Origin: Pisolithus tinctorius
Lineage: Eukaryota > Basidiomycota > Agaricomycetes > Boletales > Pisolithaceae
DNA: 64,000 nucleotides
Direction: 5' to 3'
Assembly: GCA_024663395.1 (NCBI GenBank)
Contig: JANFAH010000038.1
Location: 310,001-374,000, forward strand
Position numbers and translations under genes: made by a program. Numbering within the stretch: position 1 is the first letter of the stretch; each line of letters starts with the position of its first letter. Positions 23,441 to 33,604 of the stretch are shown one piece after another. The notes under the pieces were generated by a model that worked only from the letters and a program-made list of their open reading frames with translations, made no database searches and was not told the DNA's origin.

Positions 23441-24159
23441 TGTCAAGTCTGAGCCTACTCTGACCAACTCTGATGCTTAACCAGGTCTGGAGAGAGGTGT
23501 AGAAGCAAGTCTGACACAGATGAATGGAACTCTGACTAGTGGAGGATTGGCAGGGACAAAGTCAGCTGAGGCAGAAATGGAGCAGAGTGAGGGTGTTGGG
23601 TTTAGCTTGTGCACTACCCCCTTGCACAATGTCAGCCCTCATATTTCAGAGGAAGAGACCAGACAGATGTTTGGAGATAACTCTGACAGACAGAAGATGG
23701 AGAGAGATGGAGTAGGAACTTTGGTAATATTCATACTGAAGAACAGTGGAGTACTGTACATGCTTTGATGCTGCTATGGAGGTACAGTAACTGGAATCAG
23801 GACTGACATATGGAGACTCATAAGTTTTCAAGTAACAACTTCCTGGATGATGAATGAAGGGAAGATGGAGAACATATGACAGGTAACACAGAACAAGCCA
23901 AAAAGGAAACAGTCCAGGTGCTGGACCATGTGGTGCACATGCTGCAGAGTACCTGACTGTGCACTGTCAACAAGAAGTCTGAAAGATGGTCACATGACCT
24001 CTTGGAGGATGGTCTGCATGGTCTGATGAGAGACCAGTACAAGTCCAACAGAAGGCACAGTGGAGGAGACTTGTAAATGGTAGAGTGCAGGCAGAGTTGG
24101 TGCAGAGAGTGTGAATGAGCAGAGGAGTAGGGACTTAGAGTAAATGCATGGTTGTGACA
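23441..24159 (-). mobile_element. Solo LTR, family F (old copy)
   Basis: 719 bp, reverse orientation relative to 28509-29222, with TGTCAAGTC and GGTTGTGACA ends. Perfect 5-bp target duplication AGTAC at 23436-23440 and 24160-24164. CpG-depleted relative to the 28509 copy, so an older insertion. Confidence 0.9.
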
Positions 24160-24310
24160 AGTACTATGAATCAAGAGTTACAGTAATATAGTGGCATGAA
24201 GATATCAATAAGTCACTTACAGACCACATTAGGACCACAGAAAAAAAAGTGTGTCAGTAAGACAGCATGAATTAGATGATGTTAGACAATGAGCACTAAA
24301 GTGCAAATAT

Positions 24311-26289
24311 CAAGACATCAATAGATGCAGTGTAGACTATTAGACCACTTAGAAAAAGTTTTGTTTTCCTGATGCAGCCCACTGGGGATTCTCCATGTCA
24401 TGCTGGGGATTCTCCATGTCATGTTGGAGATTCTCCATGGCCTGCTGGGGATTCTCCATGGCATGCTGGGGATTCTCCATGGCTGGCTGGGGATTCTCCA
24501 TGGCTGGCTGGGGATTCTCCATGGCTGGCTGGGGATTCTCCATGGCTGGCTGGGGATTCTCCATGGCTGGCTGGGGATTCTCCATGTCATGATGGAGATT
24601 CTCCATGGCCTGCTGGGGATTCTCCATGGCTCCTGGGTATTCTCCATGTCATGATGGAGATTCTCCATGGCTGGCTGGGGATTCTCCATATCATGATGGA
24701 GATTCTCCATGTCATGCTGGAGATTCTCCATGTCATGATGGAGATTCTCCATGTCACCTGGGGATTCTCCATGTCTGGCAGGGGATTCTCCATGTCATGA
24801 TGGGGATTCTCCATGGCTCCTGGGGATTCTCCATGTCATGATGGAGATTCTCCATGTCAGGATGGAGATTCTCCACAGCCCCTGGGGATTCTCCATGGCT
24901 GGCTGGGGATTCTCCATATCATGATGGGGATTCTCCATGGCCTTCTGGGGATTCTCCATGGCATGCTGGAGATTCTCCATGGCTCCTGTGGATTCTCCAA
25001 TCCTAATTGACATTGAGGTCCAGTGACATTTTGTGTATACACTTGTGTTTTTCTTAGTATTCTGTGGTTTTCTCACGCAATTTTCCACTTTCTGATAAGA
25101 TAAGCATACTGTCATGATTGCACAATCAGGGGCTACAACTTTCATTATGACCATATCACTCCATTGTCATTCCCTGTGGTATTAATGCAGTATGATTACA
25201 AGTAGCAGTCATCATTAGTGTTGTGTAGTGTAGACTATGCTACATTTTGGTAGTCCGCATTTTTGACTACCACTGACTGCAAAAAGTGTAGTGTCGAGAG
25301 GTAGTGGTAAGGTCACATGACAACAGATCACATGATAGGGGGTCACATGTCTTGGTCACATGACCGATGACATAATGGTCACGTGACCTGAAGGTGACCC
25401 GGGTGTGACACCATCTCGGTCACGTGATATAGTTGTCACATGACCTATGCACCGCAATCCATGGTCACGTGATAACCTGCCGCAGAGTGAGCGGCATTTG
25501 GTCATGTGACAGTAGTCACGTGATGTGGTACGTTAGGTCACAGTAAATGTCTATCACATGACAAGACTCACGTGATCCAGTGCCCTGGGTCACGGCAAAA
25601 AGGTGTCACGTGACTTCAATCATGTGATCCAGAGCTTCGGCTCACCACAAAGGTTTGTCACTATGGAGAATCCCCAGCCAGCCATGGAGAATCTCCATCA
25701 TGACATGGAGAATCCCCAGGTGATATGGAGAATCTCCATCATGATATGGAGAATCCCCAGCCAGCCATGGAGAATCTCCATCATGACATGGAGAATCCCC
25801 AGGAGCCATGGAGAATCCCCAGCAGGCCATGGAGAATCTCCATCACGACATGGAGAATCCCCAGGAGCCATGGAGAATCCCCATCATGACATGGAGAATC
25901 CCCAGCCAGACATGGAGAATCCCCAGGTGACATGGAGAATCTCCATCATGACATGGAGAATCCCCAGGAGCCATGGAGAATCCCCAGCAGGCCATGGAGA
26001 ATCTCCAACATGACATGGAGAATCCCCAGCCAGGCATGGAGAATCCCCAGCCAGACATGGAGAATCCCCAGCCAGCCATGGAGAATCCCCAGCATGCCAT
26101 GGAGAATCCCCAGCAGGCCATGGAGAATCTCCCACATGACATGGAGAATCCCCAGCAGGCCATGGAGAATCTCCAACATGACATGGAGAATCCCCAGCAT
26201 GACATGGAGAATCCCCAGTGGGCTGCATCAGGAAAACAAAACTTTTTCTAAGTGGTCTAATAGTCTACACTGCATCTATTGATGTCTTG
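24311..26289. mobile_element. Foldback-like element with 21-bp repeat arms
   Basis: Terminal inverted repeats start caagacatcaatagatgcag at 24311 and end in its complement at 26289. Each arm is a ~65-bp unique end followed by 21-bp tandem repeats (ggggattctccatggctggct and variants): left 24372-25005, right 25660-26225 in opposite orientation. The unique core is 25006-25659. This design, long inverted repeats made of short tandem repeats around a core, is that of foldback elements. The heptapeptide ORFs (MENPQPA)n are readings of the 21-bp unit. No clear target duplication was found. Confidence 0.8.
25313..25627. promoter_or_regulatory. Cluster of 14 TCACRTGA/TCATGTGA octamers
   Basis: Octamers start at 25313, 25328, 25343 (last base T), 25356, 25379, 25420, 25436, 25465, 25502, 25516, 25554, 25568, 25606 and 25620. 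The core CACGTG/CACATG is the E-box; RTCACRTG is the site of the yeast Cbf1 (CDEI) type bHLH proteins. CpGs are retained in this ~315-bp core, unlike the flanking arms. It may act as a promoter, enhancer or protein-binding array; no gene starts nearby. Confidence 0.65.
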
Positions 26290-27648
26290 TGGTGAAATAG
26301 TGAAAAGTGACCTTTTGATGGGATTAAGGGTATGAAGGATGAGAAAATATGATTACATAATAGACCACATGATCTTCCAGATGATTTGTCAGCATGTAAA
26401 CAATGACAAACATTGGACTTGTACCATTGATCCTCCCTCTTTTACCACAACTCATGAAATCATCTCTCCAGCTCACATGGTCATTTTCTCAAGGAATTCT
26501 TATCCAATACTGGTGGCCACCACAGTGCCATCAGTATAACATGCTCTCAGAACCATCAGTCCCTTAAAAAACCTGCTGTCAGTCATTTCCTGGACTGTTT
26601 CCCCCCCCATGCCTGATGTATTCTGGGACTGATCAGTACTTGGAAGGCTGAAAATGTTATGGAGGTCAATATGGCACTTTATAACATGATGTACAAACCA
26701 GTCCCCTCTCAAACAATGCATTTCTGGCACAGGGACAGTGGTATGGAACTTAGGGCAAGACAAAATCCTCTTTACCCCTGGGTGTCATCAGAAGGATATG
26801 CTACTGAACTGCCATGGAGCAGAATCCTGTGCTTCAATCTGGCCCTGAATATTGCCTTTGGTCACATATGACCAAATAATCCTTCCCCAGTCATCTACAG
26901 TTCAGATCAGAGCAAGATCTAGTGAACCCTCTTATGGTGCTCAGAGCACAGGGAGGTTTTGTCTCACCCCAACTTTCATACCACTGTCCCTGTGCCAGAA
27001 ATGCATTGTTTGAGAGGGGACTGGTTTGTACATCATGTTATAAAGTGCCATATTGACCTCCATAACATTTTCAGCCTTCCAAGTACTGCTCAGTCCCAGA
27101 ATACATCAGGCATGGGGGGGGGAAACAGTCCAGGAAATGACTGACAGCAGGTTTTTTAAGGGACTGATGGTTCTGAGAGCATGTTATACTGATGGCACTG
27201 TGGTGGCCACCAGTATTTGATAAGAATTCCTTGAGAAAATGACCATGTGAGCTGGAGAGATGATTTCATGAGTTGTGGTAAAAGAGGGAGGATCAATGGT
27301 ACAAGTCCAATGTTTGTCATTGTTTACATGCTGACAAATCATCTGGAAGATCATGTGGTCTATTATGTAATCATATTTTCTCATCCTTCATACCCTTAAT
27401 CCCATCAAAAGGTCACTTTTCACTATTTCACCAGTCAGGGACAAAAGTGTTGCAATGCACTTTTCAGAAAGAATATGGTGTATCTCAGCATGTATTGCTT
27501 TGTTTGGACTGAACCCTAGTGCTCTGGAAAGCTTAGAGTCACCCCTTTCCAATGGTATAGGTATCATGATTATCTGTCCAGAATAGCCTGAGCTACATCA
27601 GCAACAAGTCACACCTCACAATCATTGCAACACTTTTGTCCCTCACTG
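26290..27648. mobile_element. Palindromic Tc1-type element I-2 (left arm lost)
   Basis: 26290-26855 and 26876-27431 are inverted copies around tttggtcacatatgaccaaa (26855-26874). The right 217-bp arm (27432-27648) ends CACTTTTGTCCCTCACTG followed by TA at 27649. It lies in a Ty3 integrase gene (TA then gcaatggactttgtggg). The matching left arm is absent: the foldback element ends exactly where it should start. Mirror ORFs 26339-26539 and 27184-27384 differ by few residues. No transposase. Confidence 0.8.
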
Positions 27649-28275
27649 TAGCAATGGACTTTGTGGGACCATTCCCACCAAGCAAAGGGTACAACTACCT
27701 GTGGGTAGTCCTATGCTGTCTGATGTCCATGATACACCTGATACTGGTGAAGATGACAGTGCAAGCTTCGGAACTTGCATGGATATTGATAAAAGAAATA
27801 GCCCACTTGCACAGGCTACCAGAGATGATCGTCTCAGACAGAGACACAAAATTTATGTTGACATTCTGGTGTGAGATGCACAGAATGCTAGGAGTGAAGC
27901 TCCTAATGTCAACTGCATTTCACCCACAGACAGATGGTGCATCCAAACAAGCCATTTGCAATGTAGCACAGATGCTATGATCAATGGTCTATCTGGACCA
28001 GAGGGACTGGGTGTTGAAGCTGCCAATGGTCAAGTTTGCAATAAACTCAAGCATCAACAGTTCTACAGGGTTCACCCCATTTGAACTGAACTACAGACAT
28101 ATGCCCATAATGATGCAATGCATCAAGAAAGGGATGACTACATCATCCCCAGGAGTAAGGACATTTGTCTGACAAGCACTAGAAAATTTAGAGATGGTGC
28201 ATGATGCCATAATTGAGTGTAGGGTAGTGCAGACATATCACACCAAGAAGAAACAAGCAGAAGGAACTCACCTTT

Positions 28276-28508
28276 GAGTTGGAGACTTGGTGTATCTCTC
28301 CATGAAGAACCTGACCATGCCCAAAGGACGAGCTCATAAACTTGTACCAAGGTTCATTGGGCCAATGAAGGTTCTGCACTATGATAGTGCGAGTGATTCA
28401 TATACACTCAAGCTACCAGAGCAACTAAGAGTGAGTTGGAGACTTGGTGTATCTCTCCATGAAGAACCTGACCATGCCCAAAGGACGAGCTCATAAACTT
28501 GTACCAAG
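28276..28508 (+). repeat. 157-bp tandem duplication in integrase
   Basis: The word gagttggagacttggtg occurs at 28276 and 28433. The second copy runs to 28508, is interrupted by the solo LTR, and resumes at 29223 with ccaaggttcattgggcc. The copies are almost identical, so the duplication is recent or was present when the LTR arrived. Confidence 0.85.
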
Positions 28509-29222
28509 TGTCATAACCGCGCGTTCGTCATAGGTCCTTACTCACTCCGCAACCTTTTCCGCCGGTCATTCGCTCACTCCGCACCAACTCCGCCCACCTT
28601 CTGTCGTCTACGAACCATCTCCGCTCCGACTGTTGTCGGACTTGTGTTACTCTCCTACCGGACCGAGCGGTCTGTTCTCTGAGGGGTCATGTGACTACCT
28701 TCGCAGTCAGGTACTCCGCAGCACGCTCACCGCGTGGGCCAGCGCCTGGACTGTTCCCTTTTCTGGATGTTCTGTGTTACCCATTCGTATGTCCTCCATC
28801 TACCCTTCATTCATCGTCCAGGAAATTTTACTTGAAAACTTATGAGTCTCCATATGTCAGTTCCGATTCCGGTTACTGTACCTCCGTAGTAGTATAAAAA
28901 CATGTACTGTACTCCGCTGTTCTTCAGTACGAATATCAACTTAGTTCCTACTCCCTCTGATTCCGTCTTCTGTCTGTCGGAGTTATCTCTGACTCTCTGT
29001 CTGTACTCTCCCTCTGAAATACGAGGGCTGAGATCGTGCAAGGGGGTAGCGCACGAGCTAAACCCGACGCCCTCACTCCGCTCCACCTTTGTCTCGGCGG
29101 TCTTCGTTCCTGCCGACACTCCGCTAGTCGGAGTTCTGTTCTTCTGTGTCGGACTTGCTTCCGGACCCTCCTCTAGACCTTATTAAGCATCGGAGTTGGT
29201 CGGAGTAGGCCCGGACTTGACA
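28509..29222 (+). mobile_element. Solo LTR, family F (young copy)
   Basis: 714 bp from TGTCATAACCGCGCG to GGCCCGGACTTGACA, with a perfect 5-bp target duplication CCAAG (28504-28508 and 29223-29227). It is rich in CpG, unlike copies at 20340 and 23441, so it is the youngest F insertion here. Contains a TATA-like gtataaaaac at ~28892. Inserted into the duplicated integrase segment. Confidence 0.92.
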
Positions 29223-29414
29223 CCAAGGTTCATTGGGCCAATGAAGGTTCTGCACTATGATAGTGCAAGTGATTCATATACACTCAAGCTACCAGAGCAA
29301 CTAAGAGTGAGATGCATACACCCAACATTTCACATTGGGCTTCTGCACAAGTATGAGCCAAATGATGACTTACTGTTCCCATGATGTGATGCACACACCT
29401 TCTATGACATCAGT

Positions 29415-29624
29415 ATGACTGACAATGATGAATGGATAGTGGACAAGGTACTTGCCCACCAGTGGTCTGATAACAAGGTAGAATTCCTTGTCAAGTGGAA
29501 TCTGGGAGACTCCACATGGGAACTGATGTCCCACTGCAAGAAGCTCAAGGCCCTAGACAGGTACCTTGAACTTCAAGGCATGCAGAATGTACACCAGTTG
29601 CCTCGCAAGGCACAGGATACATGA
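29415..29624 (+). pseudogene. Chromodomain of Ty3 chromovirus
   Basis: A 69-residue frame with the chromodomain signature: W-I-V-D-K-V-L, KVEFLVKWNLGD, STWEL, then a helix ending with LDRYLE. Chromodomains at the integrase C-terminus read histone marks (typically H3K9 methylation) and direct insertion to heterochromatin. It is the end of the pol gene at 27651; the separate open frame reflects frameshifts upstream. Confidence 0.8.
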
Positions 29625-29640
29625 GAATGCATAGTAGCCA

Positions 29641-29959
29641 CTTAGTGGCTACAAGTAGTTGTGTACTACTAGTGGAACCAAACAGACTCAGAGAAAAAAC
29701 AAAGTCAAATAAAAATATAAATAAAAAAACAAAGATAAAGATCAAAAAAGCCTAAAAATAACTGAACACCACATTCTGTCAAAGGTAGATAGTATAATGT
29801 AGCCACCTGCTGATCACTCCTCATTCACATGTTTTTTTCTGTGTTGAGTATTACTTAAGTTTTTAATTATGCCTTGCACCCTGCCTTTTTCCTCTTGCTT
29901 CTTCCTCACTCATACCACTTCATAGCACCACCCCCTTCCAACACAGCAAACCATCAAGT
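29641..29959. other. A/T-rich spacer, no gene
   Basis: Contains a short inverted repeat (gtagccacttagtggctac, 29636-29654) and an A-rich tract of aaaataaaaa type (29690-29760). Could be the 3' end of the chromovirus and the 5' leader of the next element; no second copy allows a border call. Confidence 0.35.
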
Positions 29960-31472
29960 ATGTCTTCCTGTGATAACTGTCACAGCACCCAGAGCTCACA
30001 CTCCCCCCAGCCCTCCCCACACCATTCTCACAGGGAGTCAGCCACACATGATCATGGTGAGCTCTCTGCATGTCAAGGCACACAACCTGATAGTGAGGCC
30101 CCTCACTCGCTGTCCCCCACTGCTCAGCACAGCATGCATACAGTCAGCAGTGGCCAGAAGTGTGCTCACTCCCCATCTGTTGCATCATCATGCACCTCAT
30201 CTCAAGAGCATGATGATCATCATGACAAACACCCTCAAGGACCTTTCTGGGTGTGCCACCCACAACTGCCATTTATCCAGCATCATGATTCTGGTTGCAT
30301 GACATGCAATGCTTATGCATTGCATGTCTCCCAGGGCATGGCCCTCTCCAAAGCAGGCCTCACTCCTGCAATATTCAACCTTGCAGACAAAGCTGTGCAC
30401 ATCATCCACCATTCTCCATACAACATGTGTCGTCACATCACATGCCTTGAGGATGACCTCAATGACCATGACAATGAGATTTGTCACCTACAAGACAAGA
30501 TTGACAAACTCCATCATACATGCCCAGCTCCCACATCAGTTGAGCAGGAGGCATGTGATTTCAAACACACATGAGTCATGTCCCTTGGTGGTCCTGACCA
30601 CCACATCCTTGACCAGCCTGGAGCTGGTCCCTCAACATCCCAGATGGCCCTCCCCACTGTGATGTTTGTTTCAGGGGGGAGGGTGCAGGTGAAGCCTGCT
30701 GGTTCTCATATTTTGAGGGAGCAACCCTCATCACAGCATGGATGGCCTCACCATCCTCCTATGGAGGATGTGATGATGACCAACCATGCTGTTGGCTTCC
30801 CAGATGTCCCTAGTGATGTCCAAATGACTCTGGATGAGGGTGCATGCTCTGTTCCTGCACAGGGAACAATGTTCCCTGAGTTTGATGGGACAGAATGGCC
30901 CCATCATGTGCTTAGTCTGGGCAAAGGCTCAGACAGTAAGAATAAAATCCTCTTCATGAGGATCAATGACAATCTCTATGCCTATGAGGGCAAAAAGATT
31001 GACAGTGTGAAGTGAAACCTCAGGCTGCACATTGTCCCACCAGTCCCAGTGGGCAAGAGGCCGTACGATTTGAAGGAGGCATCCTGGGGCCCATTGCCCT
31101 CTTCAACACTGTGGATGATATCTGCCAACTCTACATGAGAGCATTACAGGAGCCAGAGGATAAGGCTCCCTGCATCTGAAAGGTGCAGGACCTTATAACT
31201 TACCTCAACTTCTGGAAAAGATGCAAGTTGGGGTCAAATGAAGTCATCAACCTCACATTGAGCAAATGGAAGCCCCCTGCATGGTCTTCCAAGAAATCTC
31301 ATGAGAGGAGAGAGGCCCTCAAAGAAAAGGGGAAGGTGGCCTGACCCCAAGGGGAGGAGGAACAAGCATCTGCTGTGGGGATACCCCCACCTATGTCTGG
31401 CCCCTCTGGAGGTGCTCCAGCACTGCAGGAGTGGATAGCAGATGCTCCTTTGGGTTCGACTCCAGTGCCCGA
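29960..31472 (+). pseudogene. Retroelement-like ORF N, part 1 (unknown function)
   Basis: Two long frames: 29960-30574 (204 aa, Ser/His/Pro-rich N-terminus, then a Cys/His-containing stretch and a helix DDLNDHDNEICHLQDKIDKL) and 30578-31015 (145 aa), with further broken frames to 31472. The gene is interrupted by LTR element L (target CCGA at 31469-31472 and CCAA at 40481-40484) and resumes after 40480. I do not recognise the protein. Its 3' side leads to a purine tract and LTR at 41715, so it probably belongs to a (non-autonomous) LTR element. Confidence 0.5.
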
Positions 31473-31932
31473 TGTAGGAATAGGTAAAATAGATATACCT
31501 ATAATGGTAATAGTCAGTAATGGGCGAGTTTAGTGCTCGACCCAAAAGGGAGGTTCTCTCTGGAGAAAGAAGTGTAGTAAAAAGTAAAAAATGCGAACTA
31601 GAAAAAAGATACTTAGCTGTGCCTGTCTAATACTCTTGCCAGTCCTCCTGGCACTTTGGGTACTCCCCAAAGTAATAAATCTAACTTTGAAAACTCGCCA
31701 AAATGCGAGACTAAATCACCCTACTACTGAGGGCCTGTGACATGGATTGGTTCTTTTGGTAAACTGAACTCGTGCGAACACAGCACACGTGCTTAGTCAG
31801 CAACGCAGCTGCTCGCCACCAAGTCCAGGGGTACAAACACAAAAACAAAGGCAAGAAACAAAACAAGTCCTTCCACCCCTAAACTCCTGACCAAGACGGA
31901 TTCTCCTAGGGAACTCAAACTCGTTCCCTACA
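31473..31932 (-). repeat. 3' LTR of element L
   Basis: 460 bp; on the minus strand begins TGTAGGGAACGAG and ends CCTATTCCTACA. Same family as the LTRs at 1-440 and 5314-5774. Confidence 0.92.
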
Positions 31933-32041
31933 TCCGAGGGGTGGTTTAGAATTTGACCGTCCTTGGTCGCTCTCCTCCTCGCATGAACATCCTCATCCTC
32001 ACATCTGCTTCCCTCGACCTCACCACATATCCTCACGCCCT

Positions 32042-33110
32042 TCAAACACAACTCTTTGCCCCTAACCTCCTCACTACTCGAACATGACCCCCTTCCTTCC
32101 CAAAACATGCTCCTGATCTCGCTGAACAACCCTCTTCATCCTCAAAACCTTTCGCCCTCGAACACAACCCTTTCCACCTACAGAGCGCCACCTGGCCTCT
32201 TGAACACACACCCTGCCTCTCGAACACTCCCCTCAAGGCCCAAACCTCGAACCAAAAGATGATGGAGATAATCTCCAGGCAAGCGAACAAGTGAGTAATA
32301 AATCGAGTGCAGAGCGAGTCAATGACAGCTCTTCGAGGCACAGTCTTTGTGTGAAACAGTAACAGAGTGTAACACAGCTCAGCGGCTGGTACAGCAGATG
32401 CTGGCCCTCTACAAGGCAGCTCGAAGACGTACATATGTACCTAAAACAAACCTCGATCAGTCGTGTATTTACTATCCTTAAATGCATATGTGCTCTCGAC
32501 TACTGCTCATCCTTAAGACAATTTAGCACCAAGAAAAAAAAACAATGGAACTTGAAATCATAAGTCAGGGTGAGTAGAATCACCCGAAGGTTAGCACGAC
32601 TTGGTTGAACAATGTCGCTCGAAGCAAAACTCATTTTAAAGAAAACTATATATCAACACACTCACCAGGACCCTTGCCTTGTTCACTTGTCCCATTCCTA
32701 TTTTCACAGCCTCGACTCCCTGTGCATGTGCGCCCTTGATTTCTCATACTTCATCTGGTACTCCATCAGGTGGCCGAAGCTCTTGTGCTAAGTGTTGCTG
32801 AGCAACCTCGAGTCGCCTGTCTTCATTCACCATTATCTCGACCCTAGATACAAAGTATTTTGGTGTAGTATACATTCGAATCATAATAAAAGATATCACC
32901 TTAAGTCTGTACATTCTTGCATCTCCTTCGTTGATAGGTCTTCGACTCTGACAGGTGCAGGCACTAAGTTCACTCGACCTTAGTTGCTGGCCTTCAACCT
33001 TGCAGTCAGGCGGACAAAGTCTTGATGCTAAGTACTGATGCGCAGCTTCAAACTGTCCATCCCTGTTGATCCTTTTCACCTTCGCACTAAGGGCTCTGTA
33101 CTTCACAGTA
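32042..33110 (-). other. 3' interior of element L, unrecognised repeats
   Basis: Two diverged ~240-bp repeats near 32750-33110 encode, in one minus-strand frame (33106-32744, 120 aa), twin segments resembling INRDGQFEAAHQYLASRLCP and VNEDRRLEVAQQHLAQELRP. Another minus-strand frame at 32434-32042 (130 aa) is Cys/Arg-rich with no domain. Whether either is translated is unknown. Confidence 0.4.
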
Positions 33111-33604
33111 GAATATCCTCAAATCAAAACTGAAAAGGGCACCTTGGCATCTTCTTTTCCTTCAGATATCACTGACTGCACTTCAACTTGGTCAAGTACC
33201 TTAGACCTGTAGATTCGTGAGTAGAACATCATAAAAACAAAAGACAAGAATGAGCGCTCGGGCTCGGTGCCTGAATCCACACTGCCTCAAATGCGCTGTG
33301 TGTGACTTCGTTGTTTCAGCCAGCCTCGCCCCTCCTCAATCTTCGCATATTGCATGCCATCTCGCCTACTCGAACTCGCTTCGTCTTCTTCTCTTCCAGA
33401 CATCAGTAGCCACATGTCGATTCCTTCATGTGTCTTATAATGTTGTGTGATCTCTTGTATCCTCAACGGTCGGTGTCGTAGATCTGACCAGGTTCGTCGC
33501 TCTCGTTCTTCAGTATACCTGTGGGTACTTTGCTCAAAGCTGCTAGTGGACTCTAGTATAGCGATCACCATTTGTCGTAGGTACCTGTTTCCCCTAGAAT
33601 AACC

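Larger units (their letters stand above)
27651..29640 (+). pseudogene. pol: Ty3 chromovirus integrase with chromodomain (broken)
   Basis: 27651-27977 carries the integrase core: MDFVGPFPPS (first Asp region), VSDRDTKF and STAFHPQTDG. A TGA at 27978-27980 and a frameshift follow; the C-terminal domain continues in pieces to 29384. A 157-bp part (28276-28432) is tandemly duplicated, and the second copy is split by a solo LTR. Integrase inserts element cDNA. Upstream RT is absent, because palindromic element I-2 sits there. Confidence 0.8.

Noticed and set aside
22600..25005. Regularly spaced short repeats that could suggest a CRISPR array
   Set aside because: The units are contiguous 43-bp and 21-bp tandem repeats without unique spacers, in a eukaryotic transposon context.
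24318..26282. Long ORFs on both strands with MENPQPA or GDSPWLA heptads
   Set aside because: They are translations of the 21-bp minisatellite in all open frames. No start context, promoter or non-repeat domain supports a gene.
15184..27650. One 12-kb Tc1-type element spanning both CAGTGAGGGAC ends
   Set aside because: The left end sits in a G unit and the right end in an integrase gene, so the outer flanks do not match, and the right part repeats sequence already present in the left. They are two separate truncated copies.
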